Positions 20,881 to 29,929 of a DNA stretch of 64,000 nt are shown piece after piece. Each line of letters opens with the position of its first letter. Position 1 is the first letter of the stretch. The translations under genes were made by a program, and so were the position numbers. This DNA is from Torymus aiolomorphi (lineage: Eukaryota > Arthropoda > Insecta > Hymenoptera > Torymidae), in assembly GCA_036365515.1 (NCBI GenBank), contig CM070876.1, positions 96,419,300 to 96,483,299 on the forward strand, written 5' to 3'. The notes below the pieces were generated by a model, which worked only from the letters and a program-made list of their open reading frames with translations, did no database searches and was not told the DNA's origin.

Positions 20881-20969
20881 CTCTTTTTATTTACGCGTAC
20901 GAGATTTCTTGCACCCGCGTATCCTGGCTCGTGCGAGAGATCGTAATCTATTTCTCGTACATCGTCTCT

Positions 20970-21050
20970 GTGCGTGTGCTTGTGCGTGTGCGTGTGCGTG
21001 TGCGTGTGTGTGTGTGTGCGCGCGCGTGTGTGTGTGTGTGTGTCAGTGTG
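20970..21050. repeat. (GT)n / (GC-GT)n microsatellite
   Basis: Alternating GT with GC interruptions, between integrase and the next Polinton gene. Several apparent ORFs through it are artefacts. Confidence 0.9.
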
Positions 21051-21155
21051 CGATTTTTATATTTGGAATCGTAACCACTTTTTTTTACTTTGTTCAGCCT
21101 TTTTTCTCCTCGTAAGCACGGGAGAGGGCTCTGCATTCGCGTCTTCCTTATTCAG

Positions 21156-21650
21156 TCATCGTTTGGCCGTATTCGAAGGCGCTGTGAGTACTCTGCCAAT
21201 TTTTAAAACTTCGCTGTTGCCTATTAAATTCGTCGGAGTATCGGAAGTTTTAACAAATTTAGAAAACTCCATGCGTCCAACTGGTGCTTCTTCGTCGTTA
21301 TTTTTTCCCCTTCTAACCACATCGTTCAGTAATTCTATGATATTTGAACGCTCTACCGTGTGGCCATCTATACTCACTGTCCCGGCATTGCTCCACTTGA
21401 GGCGTTCGGGTGCTACTGTTTTCCAATGACGCAACAAAAGCCGAACCTCGCGCTGATATGCCTTGGGCACACCATCGATAATGGCTTCTTCGGTAAGTGG
21501 TGCTAGTGTCTCGTCAATTTCGTCGATTTCTCGCTGTGCATCGCTGCTGCTGTTGTGCTCGCTTTCACGGAAAAAAGATAACGTCGCAAAACTTGTAAGT
21601 AATTTTGACATTTTTACGTATCCATTTTCGAGACTGACAACTAAACCCAA
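21156..21650 (-). CDS. Polinton-associated hypothetical protein
   Basis: 164 codons without stops. It contains 'QREVRLLLRHWKTV', 'LKWSNAGTVSIDGHTVERSN' and 'LLNDVVRR...APVGRMEFSKFV'. This resembles the conserved short protein found between polB and integrase in arthropod Polintons, role unknown. The likely start is the second Met (MSKLLTSF, about 21611), since the first 13 codons look unlike coding. Only the position and orientation support its membership in the Polinton. Confidence 0.55.
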   Translation of the reverse strand: MGLVVSLENGYVKMSKLLTSFATLSFFRESEHNSSSDAQREIDEIDETLAPLTEEAIIDGVPKAYQREVRLLLRHWKTVAPERLKWSNAGTVSIDGHTVERSNIIELLNDVVRRGKNNDEEAPVGRMEFSKFVKTSDTPTNLIGNSEVLKIGRVLTAPSNTAKR

Positions 21651-21719
21651 TTTGCTCGTGCTTTTATCATGATATTTTGTTTTTTCAAAACACAGGAAAA
21701 ACCAACTGACTCACCAGTG

Positions 21720-21930
21720 ACCCCCGGCGCGCGTGGGGCCCCGCGGCGGCGCGGCGCGGTGCGCACCCTCTTAGCTTATAAGGGTGCGCTCTTTATCAGC
21801 TTATACACGAGCGCTCTATTAGCGTATAGATGCGCTCGTGGCAGCGCGGCGCACGCTCTCTTAGCTTTTAAGCGCACGAGCGCGCGCTATCAGCTAATTC
21901 TGCGGCGCGCGGTACTCATCAGCTGATACC
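21720..21930. repeat. GC-rich ~25-bp degenerate repeat block within the Polinton
   Basis: An abrupt GC-rich island in AT-rich surroundings. Six or seven degenerate units combine a GC half (gcgcacc, gtgcgctc, gagcgctc, gcacgctc) with an AT half (ttagcttataa, tatcagcttata, attagcgtata, ttagcttttaa, atcagctgatacc). It lies between the polB 3' end and the unknown gene, just upstream of the start region of the latter. Possible promoter/operator array or a recombination hot spot; nothing proves either. Confidence 0.6.
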
Positions 21931-22015
21931 GCACACTTCTAAAATGAGCATGAAATGAAAAAAGAATAACAAATATAACAAAATTAAACTTTTATTGTTA
22001 ATAAAAAAACAAATG

Positions 22016-23243
22016 TTATTGCTTATAGCCAAAAGGCAACGACGATGTTTTATTAAAATAGCGTCGTTTGTTCAACACTATACAACATGTTTTAAATTCG
22101 TCTCGCGTGACAACATCATGATCAGGCATTCTTCTTATAGCTCTAAATTGTAGCTTAATATTACTTGCACTGCCGTGGAAAAAAGATTGAATTAGGCGGC
22201 TGATACTTTGAAAATTTATTTTTAACCTATTCGAGTAATTGAGCCTTATGCCTTTAATTTTACAACATTCAAATGTTTCATCGATAGCCGGATCGATGGC
22301 TCTGTATGCGTAAAATTTAGGGCCATCAGATAAGAAGGTTTTTATATGAACATTAGGCCCCAAAGTCTTGAGTTCGTCAGTCATATCGCCTAATAATGAC
22401 CCGATGTGAGGTCTATATTCTTCATTTTTCGCACGCTCGTTACAAACAAAAACGCATGAGTCGGTGTCCTAGTACAAAACACGTTGATCGAGTTTCTCCA
22501 GATGACTATATAATTTCAGTCTCGCTTGCGCTGTAGTATAAGCGGCGATTACTACATTGGTATTAGGAGCTGGTTCTACCGCGTCACCGATATTTTGCCA
22601 TTCGACGTATAAAAGTTCGTCGTTTACAGGCAATACGCTGAGGACCTCCTTGTCACGAGCAACCAAGAGTTTGAGCAGAGCTTCGTGCGTTTTTACTATT
22701 GGCGTCTGTTTTAAATTACAGCGTTGGCCAAATTTACCCCAAAAAGAATTCAGACATAGCTTCGCCACAGCGCGCAATCCCGCATTTTTCTCGATTTTTG
22801 CTCTCTCTAGCAGTATGCCTTCGTCTCGCTCATAATCGTTCAGATAAAGATCTTTATCTGCCTCGCTCACACTGGTGGGCCAATGAAATGATGAACGCGT
22901 GAATGTTCCGCATAGCAGCTTCTATCCAAAGAATTGGATTATCGCATTCGTCAGGCGGTTCATTGACGCGCAGTGCGACACAACGTCCTGCAATTCAAAA
23001 CCTTCGCACGAAATTTTCGGTTTCTTCGACTATAGTAAATCTTACTCCTGGTGGCCTTATCTCATAATCCATGCCCCCCTCCTCCTCCTCCTCCTCCTCC
23101 TCCTCCTCCTCCTCCTCCTCTTCTTCTTCGTCGGTGATGGAAGCACTCTCGTATTCACGTCCGCCTTCGCTACTGCCATAGCCAAATTGCAGTGGTTCTC
23201 TACTCTCATTGACGCTTGAATTTACGTTGTCCTCTATGGGCAA
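22016..23243 (-). pseudogene. Polinton protein-primed DNA polymerase B, internally deleted, stop in the YxDTDS motif
   Basis: C-terminal palm (22870-22469): 'KLCLNSFWGKFGQR' is the Kx3NSxYG-type motif B. Motif C follows as 'LY-stop-DTDS', with TAG at 22469-22471 inside the catalytic motif. The frame then continues through 'FVCNERAK' and 'MTDELKTLGPN' to 'LPFGYK' at 22016. Upstream (23243-22880) an acidic tract encoded by (CTC)n leads into 'GVRFTIVEETENFVRRF' and, one frame over, 'RVNEPPDECDNPILWIEAA', which resemble the N-terminal region of arthropod Polinton PolB. The exonuclease and much of the palm between these segments are missing at about 22870, so a deletion of kilobase scale is inferred. 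Confidence 0.8.
23073..23128. repeat. (CTC)n trinucleotide microsatellite
   Basis: Roughly 18 tandem CTC/CTT units, coding for a Glu run on the minus strand in the PolB relic. Confidence 0.9.
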
Positions 23244-23249
23244 CGGTGG

Positions 23250-24470
23250 GAGTGAAGGCCAGATTGAACTCGTAGATGAGGAAGATGGGGATATATCGGA
23301 GAAAGAATGGGTCGTACCAAAAGAAATAGTATATTACGACACAAGGCCAGAAAGTTGGATTTCCTGGCCGGCCAGGGCATCTAGCATTCCGGCCAAGTGT
23401 CGTATACTATTTTTCTTCATCCCCAGCCGAAAGTACGGCCATATGGTTAATATTAATTAATAAAATAGCGTTGTTAGCTGCTAACTACGGCTCGGCCTTA
23501 TGTATAAGATGCCTGCTTCAGCGCTACTTTACATATCGCAGAACATAAGGCTCGACTTCTGCTTTTTTTAATGCCTGCCCGATTTTTGCAAAACCGAGGC
23601 GAAACCGAGGTTTTGCTGGTCGGGGCGGGCATCAAAAACACTAACAAAAGATGCTTGAAAAACATGATGAGCCAAAAATATGTACATACTTAGTCGCAGA
23701 TGCTGATTTTAACTACCGCCCAACTTCAGGGGATGCCTTACTTGTATAGTCTGTACATGCTTACCGACATTTATTAATTTTTCAAATATCTATCTCAATT
23801 TACGTATTTTTGCTTATATTGAAGCTGACGCACATTCTTTGAATTATATAGATTGTGCGTGTGCTTCAATAATTTTGATAATATGAAAATTGGTTGAAAA
23901 TTTTGAAAAATCAAGTGCAGAAATCTGCAGTTAGGTAAGGCTTTCCCTTAATGGTTCCTCTGTTTGTCCTTTGCTATCCCATACATTATAGAATGAAAGT
24001 CAAAAAGCTGTCACATATAAGTATATAGCTACACCATGTTCTGAAATTCAAAATGTAAACATCATGTCTATATATATGTATAGAAGCTTTCTGACAGTGT
24101 GTGTACAATATAAGAACATAATTGATTATAAGAGTTATAAATATATTGTTCAATATATTAATAATAACATAAAATTAATTTAATACACCTATATCTTTTC
24201 AATTTTCCGATTTTACAAATGATTTTCTTGTCATCACATTTGGAAGGGTTAGCATAGTTTAGGTTACAACACGTGCGCTGTCGCGGACGTTGCCACGCAA
24301 CGATCAACAAAGAGCGGCCACAAAAGTCGCTCTTCCCGGCGCGAAATCGAGCCGGGAAGACCGTACTTTCGGCTAGGGGATGAAGAAAATTCATTTTCTC
24401 CAACTGTATTTTTATTACTAATAAAAACTAAATTGAAAAAATATAATAAATTTTATTCTGCACATAAAGT
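23250..24470. other. Non-coding; short inverted repeat pair 23408-23440 / 24353-24392
   Basis: 'ttcttcatcccc' followed by 'gccgaaagtacgg' occurs at about 23413 and, reverse-complemented, near 24360-24390, bounding about 980 bp without ORFs. Inside are stem-loops, e.g. 'ggccttatgt'/'acataaggc' (about 23494-23550) and a GC-rich one at 23572-23632 ('tgcccgattttt...cggggcgggca'). It may be a non-autonomous DNA element; no target duplication recognised. Confidence 0.4.
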
Positions 24471-24472
24471 AT

Positions 24473-25208
24473 TCATTCTTCCGGTTTCCCGTTAAAACTA
24501 TCACGAACGCGATCTAATAAATCTTCTACCTCCTCAGATGTATACATCGGAGAATTTTCATTTTCGGCTTGATCATGGAACCATCTTAATTCTTGTGCGC
24601 GCCGAATATAAAAAATTCTCCGAGCATTTACTAACAAATTCGGGATATCAATACCTGGCGTAGCCAACCCATCACCGTTATTGATGCGTCTTGAACTAAC
24701 TTTAAAAAAAAAAAAATAAAATATCGCCTTAAAAAAAATTTAACATATGAAAAAAATATTTAAATTAAAAAAACTTACATTCGTTTATTCGACGATCTAA
24801 CGGACTTCTTTCGTCAAAACTATTCCATATTAATCGATGTCGATCCTCTATATTGTGGAATGAACGTTCTGACGGCGGTGCGCTCCTGGTATAAAAGTCA
24901 TGCAGTGTGCCTGCGCGTGGCCGTTCATCAATTCTGCTCGTGAACGGGCGTGGGTCCTCACTCATGATAACTCTTTCTACAGATTGTCTCGATTCCCGAT
25001 ACTGGCTGAGCGTTAACATCATGCGTGATCCCATCAATCTGTTGTTGTCCTCTTCATCGGAGGAGGATGTTACACGTATCACGTTTATGCTTTCGTCGTC
25101 TGAATCTTCAGCATTGTTCTCTTCAACATCGGATGGTGCGGCATCATCCTCTGGTGCTGCTTCGTTTATTTCATTTTCTTGTTGTTGTTGTTGTTGTTGT
25201 TGTTATTG
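24473..25208 (-). CDS. 3' part of a two-exon gene with N-terminal poly-Q, product unknown
   Basis: Exon A (about 25208-24779) runs from a Gln tract through 'ENEINEAAPEDD', a Ser/Asp/Glu-rich acidic stretch and 'SMMLTLSQYRESRQS'-like sequence. The donor is AAT|GTAAGT at 24778. The intron (24778-24700, 79 bp, phase 1) ends in a T/A-rich tract plus AAAG. Exon B (24699-24473) continues in frame through 'LATPGIDIPNLLVNARRIFY' to a TGA at 24473. Frame preservation across consensus splice sites, and an insect-sized intron, argue for a real transcript. The Gln frame meets a TAA inside the (TTG)n tract (about 25206), so the 5' end is lost, mutated or in another exon. No family recognised; low-complexity acidic and charged. 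Confidence 0.6.
24700..24778 (-). other. Predicted 79-bp intron, phase 1
   Basis: On the minus strand: donor GTAAGT, AT-rich body, acceptor TTTAAAG. Removing it keeps a single frame between the two exons. Confidence 0.6.
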
Positions 25209-25352
25209 TTGTTGTTGTTGCTGTTGCTATTGCTGTTGTTGTTGCTGTTGCTGTTGCTGTTGCTGTTGTTGTTGTTGTTGATGTTTTTGTTGTTGTTGTT
25301 GTTGTTGTTGTCGTTGTCGTTGTCGTTGTTGTTGTTGTCGTTGTCGTTGTCG

Positions 25353-25383
<31 letters not shown>

Positions 25384-25390
25384 CGGTGTT
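25184..25390. repeat. (TTG)n / (TCG-TTG) trinucleotide repeat
   Basis: About 69 units of TTG with CTG, TCG and ATG variants. ORFs of poly-L, V, N, T or C across it are artefacts; only the poly-Q frame joins a plausible gene. Confidence 0.95.
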
Positions 25391-25417
25391 GTATTGGTAT
25401 GTGCACTCGTGGAACCG

Positions 25418-25738
25418 GTCACCGATTCCCGTACGGGCCACTGTTATCCTTGTATACATTAACATTGTAATTAATTACATCTTAATTGTTTGTTTTGATT
25501 GTTTATTTACATAAACATATCATTAAAAAACAATTAAACATACTTTAATTACAATGTTTATGAAAACATGGATAACATGTGTAATTAATGCTTATTTATT
25601 TATTTATTGTTTATTTTGATTGTTTGTTTATGTTTGTTTACATAAACATACCATTAAAAAGCAATTAAACATAAATTAATTGCCATGTTTATCAAAACAC
25701 AGATAACAGTGGCCCGGGCGGGGGCGGTGACTCACCGT
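25418..25738. mobile_element. MITE-like element with GC-rich termini
   Basis: CGGGCCACTGTTATC at 25434 and its exact reverse complement ending 25716 form terminal inverted repeats that extend with mismatches to about 25418 and 25738. The inside is AT-rich with two related copies of a 'tgtttattttgattgtttg...acataaacata' block. No coding. Confidence 0.55.
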
Positions 25739-25766
25739 CGTCTCTCTATAGTAGTATATACACTAC

Positions 25767-26143
25767 TGATAAACAAGGTATCGCCTTCTAAAAAAAAGTA
25801 GAACAAAACACAGGAATCTTTTTTATTTTTTATCCGATTTCAATTTTGAAGGTCTCATTTTGTTACATTTGCAATTTCAGGGTGAGATACCGCTATGAAA
25901 ATTAAAAAATTATCAATACCTGTAAAGTTAGATACATTTGTTTATGAGAATTAGTAAGTTTTTGATAAACAATTGCATATAACTTTACAGGTATTGACAA
26001 TTTTTTAATTTTCATATCGGTGCCTCAAACTGAAATTGCAAATGTAACAAAATGAGACCTTCAATATTGAAATCGGATAAAAAATAAAAAAAGATTCCTG
26101 TGTTTTGTTGAATTTTTTAAAAATAACGATATCTTGTTTATCA
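25767..26143. mobile_element. Foldback MITE, ~180-bp arms
   Basis: The arms start TGATAAACAAGGTATCG on the left and are mirrored at the right end. They share 'cacaggaatctttttt', 'gaaggtctcattttg' and 'caatacctgtaaagtt', with mismatches. A central ~50 bases form the loop. Confidence 0.7.
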
Positions 26144-26960
26144 ATAATTAAGTTTAGTTTTAAAAAATATTTCTCTTTTTTTCAAGTACTCTTCTTTCAA
26201 ATTACATCATCACTCATATTGTAATATGCGAAAAAGAAGTTGAAAAAAATGTTACATTTAACGTAATTTTTGTGACAGGAACGTCCTTAACTACTTAATG
26301 TGAAAAAGTATAAAAATAATACAACTCTGCTTCTATAATGTATTTCAGACATCGCATGTTTTTTTAAGCAAATTTCATCTTTCTAGAAGTAGGTATAATT
26401 TAATAAAAAAAAAAATTGAGTTATCCAATTTTTCAGATTTAGCCGAGGTACTGATTGTGTATTTATTAAAGAACTGTCAAAGTAAAAAATTACATATTTT
26501 CATTCTTTTGTTAAATTATATCTATTTTCAGAAAGATAAAGTCAACTCAAACATACATGAGATGTCTGAGATGCATTAATGGAGCTGATTTCCATCATTT
26601 TTATACTTTTTTGGATTATAAGTACGAACACATGGCCTCAAAGTAAATATGGATAACATTGAATGGCCAATCTAACTGCTAAATCTGACAGGTAGCTTTT
26701 ATATTGTAGGAGAAGGATGAATTTTCTTTGAAAAAAAGTATTTTTGAAACTCCGTACGAGAAGTTCGATTTTTCGCACGCTGCGTTAAACGATGCGTGCA
26801 AAAATCTCTCTTCTCGCACGTCGTGTCAAAAAATACGGTTCGACACTTGTGTGAGAAGTTGATTTTCTCCTCGTGTGACCTTTTCACCCTCGCTTCGCTC
26901 GGGTGCAAACAGTCACACGAGGGAAAAATCAAATCCTTGCACTAGTATCGAAATGTACTA
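26144..26960. other. Non-coding AT-rich region
   Basis: No gene. The stretch 26740-26930 is less AT-rich and holds alternating 'cgcacg', 'gtgtgag' motifs and an inverted pair 'ctcgtgtgac'/'gtcacacgag' (26874-26920), possibly an element end. Confidence 0.4.
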
Positions 26961-27475
26961 TTATAAGTTTACTTCGTCAGGAATTGATTGTACATGCAAA
27001 TGTTATATGAAAAAAAGTTTTGTTTCAATGTTACCTGTAACTTTTATATTTAACATATTTGTGTAAAGTTAAATCCTGGCAAGTTATAGCCGAAAATCGT
27101 CCATTTTATGTATATTTAGGCGTTAAAAATCGCTTTTTTAATTTAACTCGTTAGGAATTGATTGTACAGGAAAATGTTAAATAAGAAACAGTTTTGTTTT
27201 AATATTATCTATAACTTTTATATTTAACATTATTGTGTAAAATCAAATCCTGTTAAGTTTTTGCCGAAAATTGTCCATTTTATGTATATTTTGGCGTTTA
27301 AAATTGTTTTTATAAGTCTAACTCATCAGGAGTTGATTTTACATGAAAATGTTAAATGGAAAAAAGTGTTATTTTAATATTATCTATAACTTTTATATTT
27401 AATATTATTGTGTAAAATCAAATCCTGTAAAGAAATAGCAAAAAAAGACTATTTTTGATGATTTTAGCGGTTTTT
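26961..27475. repeat. Three tandem ~175-bp repeats
   Basis: Units start near 26967, 27141 and 27317 with variants of 'tcrggarttgatt.tacatg', then 'aaaatgtta', 'ttatctataacttttatatt', 'gtgtaaaatcaaatcct' and 'ttttggcgtt'. Divergence is modest. No coding. Confidence 0.75.
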
Positions 27476-28379
27476 TCGCTATTACGTTGTTAAATATTGT
27501 TCATAGAAAAAAATTTTCCATGTAAAAATGACGTGTTTTAATTAGTTTTAGGAGATGCATTTGTTGTTTTTTGACGTAAAATTAATTTTGTTCACATTAA
27601 AAGTAAACTCGGTAAAAATGTTTGAGAATGCCATAATTTATAATGAGGACATACTGTGGGTGTTTACAAAATAAATTGAGCCAAAACAATGTAGAAAATT
27701 AAAACTATAATATATTCACAATAATTATAAACTATAAATTACTATTACATATTTACATGAAGAAGCATTTAAAATTGATTGAAAAGTTGGTTGTAAGAAT
27801 TAATTAAAATCGATATAAAATGTGTGTATAACTGTTACAATATTATTCGTTGAGTGTTTGAGTATTACAATTTGAGTGTATGAGTCTTACAATAATTGGT
27901 TGAGTATGTGAGTGTTACAATTTGAGTGTTTGAGTTTTACTGTGTGAGTGTGGGTGAGTTTGCTGAGACACGTTGCCAATCACTGATGAGAGTTATAACC
28001 ATACAATAAGCACTACAATAAAGTATTATTGATTTTATGGTGGTTGAGTTTTCAATGAGATGCCACGATTAGATATTATTGATCTAATCGTGGCTGAATA
28101 ATTCCCGCTATACAGCTTGGTTAAGCTTCCGTGTAAATGGTCGCATGTGTGAGTGGTTACCTGGGTTTGCAGTGATTGTATTCCTCCGGAATGCGTGAGA
28201 GAATCCGATGATGCAGCAGCAGGTGAGTTGCGCCAGATGAGAAAATTCCAGTTGAGAATTCCAGTTAGGTTTCCTCGCTGATAACAGCCGCCAACATGCA
28301 GTATAGGTTACGTGAGCTGCTGCATCGTGGTGTGCTCGAAACATCGAGCGCCGTTGAGAAGATACCGTTTGAGTGGCTC

Positions 28380-28915
28380 TAAATTACTGCGAGTATACCT
28401 TTCGGTGAGAGTCACTTCTCATACGTCGCTATTATATTAATAGTCTACGCTGATGAGTTGTTCCTGTGATGGTGACTCCGCTACGATGATGTGCAGTTGA
28501 GAAAAGCCGTAAGTTGAGATGATCACGTGAGGAAGCTGTTGAGATGAGTGCGAGGATGCGAGCAGCCGAGGAGGGCAGCCAGATAAAAACCATAGTTGAG
28601 AAAGCAGCAGCTGCCGCGGCCGCCTCGTGGCCAACTAGATGCAGCGAGCCGGTGAGAAATACCATGTGATGAGACGCCGGGTGAGCAGCACTGCTACACG
28701 AGGAGATGCCGCATGGGCGTCACCGCCGTGTGAGAAGTTCCGTGTGAGAGACCCTGCTGCCTGAGAGATTCCGTGTGAGAGTTGCCGAACGTGCACACTG
28801 ATGTTCTCCACGAGGCCGACCGTTTCAGAACGAGAGTTTGACCAGATTGAGCGAGAATACCGTGAGAGGTGGCCATGCGGCCTCGTGGCGAGCACGCCGT
28901 CCTGACTAAGACAGA
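28380..28915. repeat. Degenerate minisatellite built on GTGAGA/TTGAGA phrases
   Basis: A loose 25-30 bp unit ending in 'gtgagag' or 'ttgagat' recurs about 18 times, in unusually GC-balanced sequence for this area. ORFs on both strands across it look like repeat artefacts. Confidence 0.45.
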
Positions 28916-29415
28916 ATGAATGAACACTTCCGTCTTCTTTCTCGCCTCATGCCGATCCGATAGCAGAGAGAGAGAGTCCATGAACGACTTCATTCTTCTC
29001 GGTCTTGAGTTTGTCACTTCGCGACTCAAATTAACACCTATCTCACATTTGCATGTGAGAGAGCGAGAAAGACCGAGATATCGCGCATATACCTCCTTAG
29101 TCAGTGTAGCGTCTCAGCTGTTTCGCCGAGACGCCGCGAGGTGCTCCATGGCTGCACAGTGAGTTGAGCCGAGCTGAGATGAACCGCGGGAATTCAAATT
29201 AGCTGAATTCCCAAACACGGTATAAGACTGGAGCTTACTTATAATTAGACGAGTATCTGGGACAAAATTCGTTAAGATCTATTGGAAATTCGCAGAGATA
29301 TTCCATAAACTTGACTACATACGAACGGACATACACACATACACCATAAAAAACGCCTAAAATGAACCAATTCTGGGTGGAAAATAGTTTTTATGCAACA
29401 AATTGTTCGTTTTTG

Positions 29416-29602
29416 AAGTGTTACAATTTTCGCTCTAGTGAAAATATAAGGCTCTCCCGAGAAGCGGTCGTGCCTAAAAACGAAGGTTTTACGTAGGGAG
29501 GAGGCGGGCGACGAGCGAAGCTAGGAGCAGCTGTGTGTCGAGGCGGGGGGGATGGCGTGCCGAAGGCACGCTGGGGGGCGCAGCCCCCCTAGTTTCCAAT
29601 TG
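29416..29602. other. GC-rich island with hairpins, non-coding
   Basis: 'ggcgtgccgaaggcacgc' and 'gggggg-cgcag-cccccc' are strong hairpins within 70 bases of each other. The island stops abruptly at 29590, suggesting an element terminus. No ORF. Confidence 0.35.
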
Positions 29603-29916
29603 GCGTAACTTTAAAAAAAAAACTATTCCATTGATTTTCATGGGAGAGGAACTAAATTACTTGTAATTCATGCAGTTATGGCAGGAAGAGTTGGAAAAAT
29701 AAAATTTCTGAAAATTAATTTTTTTTTATAGAAAAAACTGCTTTAAATTCATGAATTTTATGAATTTTTATGTTTTTTTGTGGATTTTACCATTTTATAA
29801 TTATTTAATAAAATATTTTTCATATGTCCAACTCTTCCTGCCATAGATGAATAAATTTCAAATAATTCAGGCCCTCTCCCATCAAAATCAATGGAATAGT
29901 TTTTTTTAAAGTAACG
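29603..29916. mobile_element. Foldback element, ~110-bp arms
   Basis: The left arm begins 'ggcgtaactttaaaaaaa' and includes 'ctattccattgattttcatg' and 'atggcaggaagagttgga'. The right arm carries their reverse complements ending 'gtaacgc' at 29917. The spacer is AT-rich. Confidence 0.7.
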
Positions 29917-29929
29917 CTAAACTTTAAAA

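Larger units (their letters stand above)
14249..23243 (-). mobile_element. Polinton/Maverick relic, all genes on the minus strand
   Basis: Reading right to left: PolB, unknown protein, chromodomain integrase, penton-like minor capsid, small basic protein, major capsid protein, unknown protein, adenain-like protease. This gene set is diagnostic of Polintons, the self-synthesising virus-like transposons. No packaging ATPase was seen. Stops, a deletion in polB and a mariner insertion make it defective. Only the protease-side inverted repeat is plausible (12780-14160); no matching repeat was found beyond 23.3 kb. Confidence 0.85.

Noticed and set aside
20811..21429. Several overlapping ORFs on both strands through 20970-21050
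   Set aside because: They cross the (GT)n microsatellite and lie antisense to integrase and the unknown Polinton gene.
25025..25514. Poly-Leu, poly-Val, poly-Asn and poly-Thr ORFs
   Set aside because: Alternative frames of the (TTG)n repeat; only the poly-Gln frame connects to a spliced coding region.
28108..29162. ORFs of 65-111 codons on both strands
   Set aside because: They fall in a degenerate GTGAGA minisatellite, overlap one another in several frames and show no domain.
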